Shown here in pieces: positions 45,460 to 52,935 of a stretch of 64,000 nt of DNA. The translations under genes were made by a program, and so were the position numbers. This DNA comes from Chitinimonas koreensis. Lineage in GTDB: Bacteria > Pseudomonadota > Gammaproteobacteria > Burkholderiales > Chitinimonadaceae. The stretch lies in NCBI RefSeq assembly GCF_014353015.1, contig NZ_CP060704.1:5233001-5297000 (forward strand). The letters are read 5' to 3'. How positions within the stretch are numbered: the stretch's first letter is position 1; each line of letters starts with the position of its first letter. The notes under the pieces are model-generated. The model worked only from the letters and a program-made list of their open reading frames with translations, ran no database searches and was not told the DNA's origin.

Positions 45460-46745
45460 GCGGGCAGCACCGGCAGTTCGATCTCGGCCCGCGTACCGCC
45501 GCCGGGCCGCGCGCGCCATTCGACGCGGCCGCCGCTGCGCTCGATCGCCGAGACCGCCAGCGCGATCCCGACGCCGAGACCGTCGCCGGCCTCGTCATCC
45601 TCGCCGCTCGCGCGGGCCTCGCCATTCTTGTGCCCCTCGCCGCTGACGCGGCCCTCGCCGCTGACGCGGCGAGTGGGCGCCACCCCGTCGAAACCGGCGC
45701 CGGCATCCTCGACGCCGACCCGCAAGCGCCCGGCCGACCAGTCCAGCGTCAGCCGCTGCCAGTCGGGACTGGCGTCGGCGGCGTTGTCGAGCAGGTTCAT
45801 CAGCGACTGGCGCAGCGTGAAATCCCAGGCCACCCGCGGCGGCTCGCCGCCGCCGAGCACCGCCGTCTCGCAATGCTGCGCCGGCCGCACCACCCGCCAA
45901 TCGTCGAGCAGCGCCAGCAGCGCGGCATCGGCCGGCAGGGCGGCCGGCGCCTCGCCGGCGGCGCGCAGCCGCTGCAGTTCGTCGCGGCAGGCCGCCAGCT
46001 GCTGGCGCAGCACGGCCAGGTCGGCCGCCAGCGCGCGATCGCCGGCATGCTCGGCCGCCAGTTCGTCGACCAGCACGGTCATGGTCGCCAGCGGCGTGCC
46101 GAGCCGATGCGCCGCGCCGGCGGCCTGGATCGCCAGGCCCATCACCTGCTGCTGGCGCAGGCCGCGTTCGCGTGCGTCGTGCAGCTCGCGCTGCTGGTCG
46201 CGCAGCTGGCGGCCGATGCGGGCGACCAGGCCGGCCACGATCAGCGCGGCGGCGACAAAGGCCAGCCACATGCCGACCGTGTGCAGGAAGAAGGCCTGCG
46301 CCAATGCCGTCTCGGGGATCGGCAGCGGCATGTACCAGACCATCAGGGTCGAGTAGGTCGCCAGCGTGAGCGCGGTCAGCGGCCAGACGTAGCGGCCCGG
46401 CAGGCTGGCGGCGGCGATGGTCAGCGGCAGCAGGAACATCGCGGTGAACGGGTTGGTGGCGCCGCCGACGAAGAACAGCCACAGGCCGTGGCCGACGATG
46501 TCGACCGCCAGCTGGCGCGCGACTTCGGCATCGCCGGCCGGGTAGCCGCGCCGCGCCAGCCGCAGCCGGCCGATGGCCAGCAGGTTGTAGCCGGCCAGCA
46601 AGAGGCAGATGAAGCTCAGCGAGACCAGCGGCAGCGCCCAGTCGAGCGCCAGGCCGCCGATCAGCATGGCGACCGCGTAGGCGCTGACGGTGAGCGCGCG
46701 CAGCAGGATCAGCCGGCGCAGGATCGAATCGGGAACGGATGACAT
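45456..46745 (-). CDS. regB: RegB/PrrB-type redox sensor histidine kinase
   Basis: 429 residues with about six membrane helices in the first 175. The quinone-site heptapeptide GGATNPF (94-100) is the RegB hallmark. The H-box is AAHRLGTPLATM with His213; RegB proteins normally have Glu after the His (HELGTPL) and here it is Arg. N-box NLLDNAADAS is at 317-326, the first G-box EDAGAGF at 347-353 and the second GLGVGIALAVSAIE near 389. Between the two G-boxes, in the ATP lid, is a repeated RVSGEG insert encoded by an 18-base tandem repeat. It probably senses the ubiquinone pool and drives RegA. Confidence 0.9.
   Translation of the reverse strand: MSSVPDSILRRLILLRALTVSAYAVAMLIGGLALDWALPLVSLSFICLLLAGYNLLAIGRLRLARRGYPAGDAEVARQLAVDIVGHGLWLFFVGGATNPFTAMFLLPLTIAAASLPGRYVWPLTALTLATYSTLMVWYMPLPIPETALAQAFFLHTVGMWLAFVAAALIVAGLVARIGRQLRDQQRELHDARERGLRQQQVMGLAIQAAGAAHRLGTPLATMTVLVDELAAEHAGDRALAADLAVLRQQLAACRDELQRLRAAGEAPAALPADAALLALLDDWRVVRPAQHCETAVLGGGEPPRVAWDFTLRQSLMNLLDNAADASPDWQRLTLDWSAGRLRVGVEDAGAGFDGVAPTRRVSGEGRVSGEGHKNGEARASGEDDEAGDGLGVGIALAVSAIERSGGRVEWRARPGGGTRAEIELPVLPA
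45600..45671 (-). repeat. 18-base tandem repeat inside regB
   Basis: Four 18-base units (45600-45617, 45618-45635, 45636-45653, 45654-45671), the last two differing at one base and the first two diverged. They encode the hexapeptides RVSGEG, RVSGEG, HKNGEA, RASGED in the ATP-lid loop of the kinase and keep the frame whatever the copy number. Confidence 0.9.
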
Positions 46746-46888
46746 CGCGCGATTCTAGCGGGGACGCGGACGGACCGGCTGCGGCATGGCGTCGCAGCAC
46801 GGCCTGGCTGCCATGCAGGGACGCTGGAGAAGGTGCTTTACCGCGCGGGGGCAGTTCGCAGCGCCGATTGACGGTTCGCAGCGCGAAC

Positions 46889-46915
46889 GTAGGTCGGGCT
46901 TTATGCCCGACCTAC
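46889..46915 (+). repeat. REP-like hairpin
   Basis: GTAGGTCGGGC and GCCCGACCTAC form an 11-bp perfect stem with loop TTTAT. The sequence is a familiar REP type of gamma- and betaproteobacteria. It lies between regB and the metallopeptidase gene, 24 bases from the latter's stop. The rest of 46746-46938 holds nothing recognisable. Confidence 0.8.
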
Positions 46916-46938
46916 CTACGACCTGCCCGCCTCGCACA

Positions 46939-47639
46939 TCACCAGGCGAAGTACCGCCCGCCCTCGCACTTGAGCCAGTCGCGCTTGTGCTTCCAGTCCG
47001 GGCAGACGCTGGCCACCAGCGCCCAGAAACGGGCCGAGTGGTTCAGCTCGACCAGGTGGCACAGCTCGTGGATCACCACGTAGTCGAGCACCGGCAGCGG
47101 CGCCTGCATCAGCCGCCAGTGCAGCCGGATCGCGCCGGCCGAGGTGCAGCTGCCCCAGCGCGTGCCGGCGCTGGTCAGCTTGAAGGCGCTGTATTGCAGG
47201 CCGAGCCGGCCGGCCCACAGCGCCAGCCGCTCGGCCAGGAAGGCGCGCGCCTCGCGCCGCATCAGCTTTTCCAATGCCTGCGGCAGCGCGGCCGGGTCCG
47301 CCGTGGCCAGCCGAAGCTCGTCCGCGGTCACTTCGCCGCGCAGGTAGCCGAGCCGGACCGCATGCGGCTCGCCGAGCCAGTCGACCGCCGCGCCGTCGGC
47401 CAGCGGCTCGGCGCGCGGCCGGCCGCCAGCTCGTCGAGCTTGGCGACGATCCAGTCGGCCTTGCGCTGCAGGACGGCGTCGAGTTCGTACAGCGGGAAGC
47501 GGTTGGGCAGGGTGACGGCCAGGCCGTCCGGGCCGATGCGCAGGCCGACCGAGCGGCGCGCCGAGCGCGTCAGCCGCACCGGCACGCTGCGGCCGGCCAC
47601 GGTGAACAGGCGGACCGCCTCAGGCAGAGACCGTGCCAT
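46939..47639 (-). pseudogene. YgjP-like M48-family metallopeptidase, frameshifted
   Basis: The N-terminal half (47639 to about 47420; MARSLPEAVRLFTVAG, then GLRIGPDGLAVTLPN and KADWIVAKLDEL) and the C-terminal half (DGAAVDWLGEPHAVRLGYL to GGRYFAW) are in different frames. The zinc-protease site VIHELCHLVELNHSARFW (HExxH plus downstream Glu/His) and the preceding TRWGSCTSAG are the signature of the YgjP/DUF45 metal-dependent hydrolases. The break lies in the GC-rich stretch 47405-47428. A one-base loss or a 4-base GGCC loss would both fit; it is not a simple homopolymer case. Its start overlaps the plsC 3' end by 20 bases. Confidence 0.85.
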
Positions 47640-48398
47640 GGACCTCGGCCGGTTGCCTGCCGGCCGGCCAGCACGGGCCGACGCCGCTGATGCGCGCCAT
47701 CTCGGCTTCGATCCAGGCCGACACCTCGCGGTTGACCTGGTCGGCGGTCTTGCCGACGGTGGGAATGGCCGGGCCGATCGACACCACGATCTCGCCCGGA
47801 TACTTGAGGAAGCTGTTGCGCGGCCAGTATTCGCCCGAATTGACCGCCACCGGCACCACCGGCGCGCCGGTACCGCAGGCCAGCCGGGCGCCGCCCTGCT
47901 TGTACTTGCCGCGACGGCCGGCGGCGATGCGGGTGCCCTCCGGGAAGATCACGATCCAGGCGCCGTCGCGCAACCGCGCCTTGCCCTGCTCGATCAGCTG
48001 GCGGCCGGCCTCGGCGCGGTTGGAACGGTTGAGCGCGATCGGCCGGAGACTCCACAGCCCCAGCCGAAGAACGGGATCCACAGCAGCTCGCGCTTGACCA
48101 CCCAGGCGGTCAGCGGCAGCAGCCGCTGCAGCGCCATGGTCTCGTAGGCCGACTGGTGCTTGCTCATCACCACCGCGGCGTCGCGCGGCAGGTTCTCGCG
48201 GCCGATCACCCGGCCCTTGAGGCCGCAGGTGAGCTCCAGCCAGCGCAGCGCGAACCAGCACCAGTAGCTGATCACGCCGTAGCGCACCTTGTAGGGCAGC
48301 GGCAAGGCCAGCATGCAGCCGGCCGCGCACAGCACGGTATTGGCGGCCCAGCCCAGCATGTAGAGGGCCGAGCGCAGCCAGGTGAGGAAATCGCGCAA
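47620..48398 (-). pseudogene. plsC: 1-acyl-sn-glycerol-3-phosphate acyltransferase, frameshifted
   Basis: PlsC-type acyltransferase of about 258 residues, making phosphatidic acid from lysophosphatidate. The first frame gives an N-terminal anchor helix, VVMSKHQSAYETM (the H-x4-D/E site, here with Glu) and LLWIPFFGWG. The second gives LWSLRPIALNRSN, IVIFPEGTRIAAG and PVVPVAVNSGEYWPRN. Restoring one G to the GGGG at 48058-48061 reads FGWGLWSLRPI, the exact family sequence. The start is probably TTG 48396-48398 with GAGGA upstream, one base after the gmhB stop. Essential for phospholipid synthesis unless there is a paralogue; probably intact in the cell. Confidence 0.87.
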
Positions 48399-48399
48399 C

Positions 48400-48945
48400 T
48401 CAGTCCTCCCCGGCGTCGATCAGCGCGTCGACCGCTTCGGACAGATCGGCGTAGACCCGCGTGCCGGCCGGCAGGCCGCCCTTGGCCAGCGTCTTCTCGC
48501 CCTTGCCGCTGCGCACCAGGATCGGCTGGGCGCCGACCGCGGCGGCGGCCTCGAGGTCGCGCAGGCTGTCGCCGATCACCGGCGTCTCGTCGAGCCGCGC
48601 GTCGAAGCGCAGGCCGATGTCGCGGTACATGCCGGGCTTGGGCTTGCGGCAGCCGCATTGCATGTCGGCGGTGTGCGGGCACAGGAAGATCGCGTCGACC
48701 CGGCCGCCGACGCCGGCCAGCAGCCGGTGCAGCTTGTCGTGCATGGCGTTCAGCTCGGCCATGCCGAACAGGCCGCGGCCGATGCCCGACTGGTTGGTCG
48801 CGACCACCACGCGCCAGCCGGCGTGATTGAGCCGGGCGATCGCTTCGAGGCTGCCGTCGATCGGCACCCATTCGGCGGCCGACTTCACGAAGTCGTCGCG
48901 GTCGTGGTTGATGACGCCGTCGCGGTCGAGGATGACGAGTTTCAT
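48400..48945 (-). CDS. gmhB: D-glycero-beta-D-manno-heptose 1,7-bisphosphate 7-phosphatase
   Basis: HAD-superfamily phosphatase of 181 residues in the ADP-heptose branch of lipopolysaccharide synthesis. Nucleophile and acid are in ILDRDGVINHD (residues 5-15), motif II in VVATNQSGIGRG, and motif IV in VIGDSLRDLEAA. The zinc loop CPHTADMQCGCRKPKPGM is characteristic of GmhB. ATG 48943-48945 is chosen since MKLVILDRDG is the family start; the open frame upstream crosses a repeat. The gene order gmhB-plsC beside glyQS is common in betaproteobacteria. Confidence 0.93.
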   Translation of the reverse strand: MKLVILDRDGVINHDRDDFVKSAAEWVPIDGSLEAIARLNHAGWRVVVATNQSGIGRGLFGMAELNAMHDKLHRLLAGVGGRVDAIFLCPHTADMQCGCRKPKPGMYRDIGLRFDARLDETPVIGDSLRDLEAAAAVGAQPILVRSGKGEKTLAKGGLPAGTRVYADLSEAVDALIDAGED

Positions 48946-48952
48946 AAGGGCC

Positions 48953-49109
48953 GTGAAACGTGAAATGTGAAACGTGAAATGTGATCCACCGCTACGCGGT
49001 GCCGGTGAATTGCGGTGCGGCGGCGCCGCACTTACGATGCTCGCCGCAGGCTTGACTTGAGCCGCGGCGCGGCGAACCACGTTTCACCTTTCACGTTTCA
49101 CCTTTCACC
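48953..49109 (+). repeat. period-7 inverted repeat (GTGAAAY type) overlapping the end of glyS
   Basis: The left arm (48953-48984) is four and a half copies of GTGAAAC/GTGAAAT. The right arm (49078-49109) is the complement. The region between contains a GC-rich centre. The right arm covers the glyS stop codon, so the last residues of GlyS (GER) are encoded by the array. Confidence 0.85.
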
Positions 49110-51199
49110 GCATTCCAGAAGCGAAATATCCGCCACCCGGTTCATCAATCCGCTCAGCGCCGCCAGCAGCGCCAGCCGGTTGGCGCGGACCGCCGCGTCG
49201 TCGGCCATCACCATCACGCCGTCGAAGAAGGCGTCGACCGGCGCGCGCAGGCCGGCCAGCTTCTTCAGCGCCAGCGTGTAGTCGTGCGCGGCGAAGGCGG
49301 CTTCGACCGGCGCCTGCAGGTCGATCAGCGCGCCATGCAGGTCGCGCTCGGCGGCCTCGGCCAGCAACGCCGGATCGATCGCCGGCAGCGCCTCGCCGGG
49401 CGCCACGTTCTTCTTGAGGATGTTGCCGATGCGCTTGTTGGCGGCGGCCAGCGCGGCGGCCTCGGGCAGCTGCTTGAACTCGGCCACGGCGGCCAGCTTG
49501 CGGCCGATCTCGTCGAGCCGGCTCGGGCCGTCGGCCAGCACCGCCTCGATGTCGCCGGCCGGGTGTTCGGCCGCCAGCAGGTTCTTCAGCCGTTCCTGCA
49601 TGAAGCCGAACACGCCCTCGACCGTGCCCTCGGCCACCACGCCGGCCGGGAACAGGCCGGCGGCACGCGCCAGCGCGGCGCGCAGGTCCAGCGGCAGGCG
49701 ATCCTCGACCAGCATGCGCAGCACGCCGAGCGCGGCGCGGCGCAGCGCGAACGGATCCTTGTCGCCGGTCGGCACCAGGCCGATGCCCCAGATGCCGACC
49801 AGGGTCTCGAGCTTGTCGGCCAGCGAGACCGCCTGCGCCACCGTGCCGACCGGCAGGCTGTCGCCGGCGAAGCGCGGGTGGTAGTGGCCCTCGATCGCCG
49901 CGGCCACGGTGGCGTCGACGCCGTCGTGGCGGGCGTAGTAGGTGCCCATGATGCCTTGCAGCTCGGGGAACTCGCCGACCATGTCGGTCAAGAGGTCGGC
50001 CTTGGCCAGCTGGCCGGCGTAGGCCGCCTGGGCCGCGACCGCGGCATCGCCGCTCAATTCGAGCGCGATATGGCTGGACAGCGTGGACAGCCGCTCGATG
50101 CGGGCAGCCTGGCTGCCGATCTTGTTGTGGTAGACCACCTGCTCGAAGCGCGGCAGCCGGTTGGCCAGCGCGTGCTTGCGGTCCTGCTCGTAGAAGAAGC
50201 GGGCGTCGCTGAGCCGCGCGCGCAGCACCCGGCCGTTGCCGTGGATGATGTGCGAGGGGTCGGCGGTCTCGAGGTTGGAGACGATCAGGTAGCGGTGCGT
50301 CAGCTTGCCCTGGGCGTCGAGCAGCGGGAAATACTTCTGGTTCTGCTGCATGGTCAGGATCAGGCATTCCTGCGGCACCTCGAGGAAGTGCTCCTCGAAG
50401 CTGCCTTCCAGCACCACCGGCCATTCGACCAGCGCGGTCACCTCGTCGATCAGCGCGTCGCCGCCGGCGATGGTGGCGCCGCGTTCCGCGGCCATCGCGC
50501 CGAGCCGCTCGACGATCAGCGCGCGCCGCTCGGCGAAGCCGGCGATCACGCGGCCCTGCTCGCGCAGCGTGGCGGCATAGGCGTCGGCGTTCGGGATCTC
50601 GACCGGACCCTTGGACAGGAAACGGTGGCCGCCGGTGACCCGGCCCGCCTCGAAGCCGAGCACCTCGCCCGCGACCACCTCGCTGCCCAGCAGCATCACC
50701 AGGCCGTGCACCGGCCGGATGAACTGGCCGTCGCGGCTGCCCAGCGCATCAGCTTGGGGGCAGGCAGCTTCTTCAGCGCGTCGGCGACGATGCCGGCGAG
50801 GCAGGCGGCCAGCGGCTCGCCCTTCTTCTCGCTGCGGAACACGAACACGTCCTGCTTGCCGTCGCTGACCTGGGCCAGCTGGTCGAGCTGGTCGGCGCCG
50901 AGGCCGTTGGAACGGGCGAAGCCGAGCAGCGCGGGCGTCGGCTGGCCGTCCTTGTAGCCGGCGGCGACCGCCGGGCCCTTCTTCTCGACCACGCGGTCGG
51001 GCTGCACCGCCGCCACGCCGGCCACGCTGACCGCCAGCCGGCGCGGGCTGGCGTACTCGGTGACGGCGGCGTCGGCAGCAGCGAAGCCGAGCTTGCGCAA
51101 TTCGCCGGCAATCGTCTCGGCGAAGGCGGCCGCCAGCTTGGGCAGCGCCTTGGGCGGCAGTTCTTCGGTGAACAGTTCGATCAGTAGGGTTTGGCTCAT
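49098..51199 (-). pseudogene. glyS: glycyl-tRNA synthetase beta subunit, frameshifted
   Basis: The beta chain of the alpha2beta2 bacterial GlyRS, about 700 residues. Frame one: MSQTLLIELFTEELPPKALP through the B3/B4-like region to LMRWG. Frame two: SRDGQFIRPVHGLVMLLGSE onward, including HFLEVPQECLILTMQQNQKY, PRFEQVVYHNKIGSQ and the C-terminal anticodon-binding domain (AAAIEGHYHPRFAGD, GDKDPFALRRAALGVLRM). The frames join if the GGG at 50740-50742 is GGGG. The gene is essential, so a true mutation is very unlikely. Separated from glyQ by a small lipoprotein gene; start ATG 51197-51199. Confidence 0.93.
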
Positions 51200-51271
51200 G
51201 GGACTTCTTTTTCGCCGCGGCGGGGCGGGCATGGCGCCGTCGCCTGGCCGCGCGGATGCGTTGAATGGGCG

Positions 51272-51775
51272 CTATTGCCCGGCGGCCGTCTTCTGCTTGG
51301 CCGCCTGGCAGACCTGGTTGACGAAATCGGCCTGGTAGTTGCCCTGGCCGGCCGGCTGGAATTCCCACTGGAAGCCCGGCACGTCGCGGCGGCTGGTCTG
51401 GTCGCCGTCCTTGTCGTGACGCTCGACCGCGATGCCGGCAATCTGGCGCTTGGCACAGTCGATGACGAAGCGGTCGTATTCCTTGCGGTAGTCGTATTCG
51501 TCCTCGAAGCTCGACTTCTGGTCGGCCTTGAATTCGCGCAGCACCCAGACGTAGACCAGCGGGTCGGAATAGCCGTCGGCCTGTACCGTCTCGATGCTGT
51601 CGTACGACACCTTGGTGTCGAAGCCGGCTTCCTGGCCGTACAGGCGCCAGTCGGCGCTCTTGTCGTCGGGGATCGGCGGCGGCGGCTCGGCGTCCTTGGT
51701 GTTCATATAGGTGCCGCCCAGCTTGTCGCAGGCGGCGAGGCCCAACAGCAGCAACAGCAGGGCGGCGCGCTTCAT
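51272..51775 (-). CDS. lipoprotein, protein E/CNP1-like
   Basis: 167 residues. A lipoprotein signal ends in the lipobox LAAC at about residue 16, so the mature form is probably lipid-anchored in the envelope. The mature part has a Pro-rich linker (EPPPPIPDDK), then YVWVLREFKADQ and FVIDCAKRQIAGIAVERHD and FVNQVCQAAK, a pattern like the small 'surface-adhesin protein E'/CNP1-like family with a paired Cys. Function unknown. It is inserted between glyQ and glyS on the same strand (6 bases after glyQ), so it should be expressed with the synthetase. Confidence 0.75.
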   Translation of the reverse strand: MKRAALLLLLLGLAACDKLGGTYMNTKDAEPPPPIPDDKSADWRLYGQEAGFDTKVSYDSIETVQADGYSDPLVYVWVLREFKADQKSSFEDEYDYRKEYDRFVIDCAKRQIAGIAVERHDKDGDQTSRRDVPGFQWEFQPAGQGNYQADFVNQVCQAAKQKTAAGQ

Positions 51776-51781
51776 GGCGGA

Positions 51782-52672
51782 TCAGTCCTTCTTCAGCATC
51801 GGGAAGCCGAGCGCTTCGCGGGCGTCGTAGTAGCGTTGCGCCACGCCGCGCGCCAGCGTGCGGATACGGCCGATGTAGGCGGCGCGCTCGGTCACCGAGA
51901 TGGCGCCGCGCGCATCGAGCAGGTTGAAGGTGTGGCTGGCCTTCATGATCATCTCGTAGGCCGCCAGCGGCACTTCGGCTTCCAGCAGGCGGGTCGCCTC
52001 GGCCTCGTAATCGTTGAACTGGCGGAACAGCAGTTCGACGTTGGAATGCTCGAAGGCGTACTTCGATTGCTCGACCTCGTTCTGGTAGAACACGTTGCCG
52101 TAGCTGACCGGCTGGCCGTCGGGCAGGTGGGTCCAGACCAGGTCGTAGACGTTTTCGACGCCCTGCAGGTACATCGCCAGCCGTTCGAGGCCGTAGGTGA
52201 TCTCGCCGAGCACCGGCTTGCAGTCGAGGCCGCCGACCTGCTGGAAGTAGGTGAACTGGGTCACTTCCATGCCGTTCAGCCAGACTTCCCAGCCGAGGCC
52301 CCAGGCGCCCAGCGTCGGGCTTTCCCAGTCGTCCTCGACGAAGCGGATGTCGTGCACCGTCGGATCGAGCCCGAGCGCGCGCAGCGAGCCGAGGTAGAGA
52401 TCCTGGATGTCGTCGGGGCTGGGCTTGAGCGCCACCTGGAACTGGTGGTGCTGGAACAGGCGGTTGGGGTTCTCGCCGTAGCGGCCGTCCTTGGGGCGGC
52501 GGCTCGGCTGCACGTAGGCGGCGTTCCACGGCTCGGGGCCGAGCGCGCGCAGGAAGGTGGCGGTGTGGAAGGTCCCCGCGCCCACTTCGCAGTCGTAGGG
52601 CTGCAGCAGCACGCAGCCGTAGTCGCCCCAGTATTTCTGGAGCGTGAGGATGATGTCCTGGAACGTCAGCAT
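51782..52672 (-). CDS. glyQ: glycyl-tRNA synthetase alpha subunit
   Basis: 296 residues, the class II catalytic alpha chain of bacterial glycyl-tRNA synthetase. MLTFQDIILTLQKYWGDYGC, VGAGTFHTATFLRALGPEPW and YVQPSRRPKDGRYGENPNR (motif 2 region) are almost invariant. ITYGLERLAMYLQ near residue 160 is the motif 3 region. ATG 52670-52672. It is divergent from recC with a 263-base spacer holding three short palindromes. Confidence 0.97.
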   Translation of the reverse strand: MLTFQDIILTLQKYWGDYGCVLLQPYDCEVGAGTFHTATFLRALGPEPWNAAYVQPSRRPKDGRYGENPNRLFQHHQFQVALKPSPDDIQDLYLGSLRALGLDPTVHDIRFVEDDWESPTLGAWGLGWEVWLNGMEVTQFTYFQQVGGLDCKPVLGEITYGLERLAMYLQGVENVYDLVWTHLPDGQPVSYGNVFYQNEVEQSKYAFEHSNVELLFRQFNDYEAEATRLLEAEVPLAAYEMIMKASHTFNLLDARGAISVTERAAYIGRIRTLARGVAQRYYDAREALGFPMLKKD

Positions 52673-52730
52673 CGGGAAAATGGATCCGCTTCGAATGCGA
52701 TCGCGCTGGCGCGATCAATCATGAAAAGTA

Positions 52731-52813
52731 TGGACCGGAGTCCAGACCGATCGTAATCGGAAAGCATGGGCAGGAGCCCACGCCGGTCATGGCAAGTATG
52801 GATGGGAGTCCAT
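52731..52813 (+). repeat. three short palindromes between glyQ and recC
   Basis: Three similar units, each a 5-bp stem around 4-6 bases: TGGAC-CGGA-GTCCA (52731-52744), TGGGC-AGGA-GCCCA (52767-52780) and ATGGA-TGGGAG-TCCAT (52798-52813). They share flanks (AAGTATGG / AAGCATGG) and are spaced 32-36 bases apart. The compensatory change between units 1 and 2 suggests the stem is what is conserved. Confidence 0.7.
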
Positions 52814-52935
52814 GCTTCGGGTCCGGATTCTACTTGCATTCGGGCGGCCGACAAACGCCGCGCGGAGCTGGCATACAATGCCCGGCTGCAACCCGGCGCC
52901 CCGCCCTTTCCCACCGCCCGCCACCGCCGCCGACC

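Noticed and set aside
48953..49109. CRISPR array
   Set aside because: The unit is 7 bases with no unique spacers; it is a simple tandem in inverted arms.
52673..52935. Glycine riboswitch or T-box before glyQ
   Set aside because: No conserved aptamer core, specifier loop or antiterminator could be found; only short palindromes are present.
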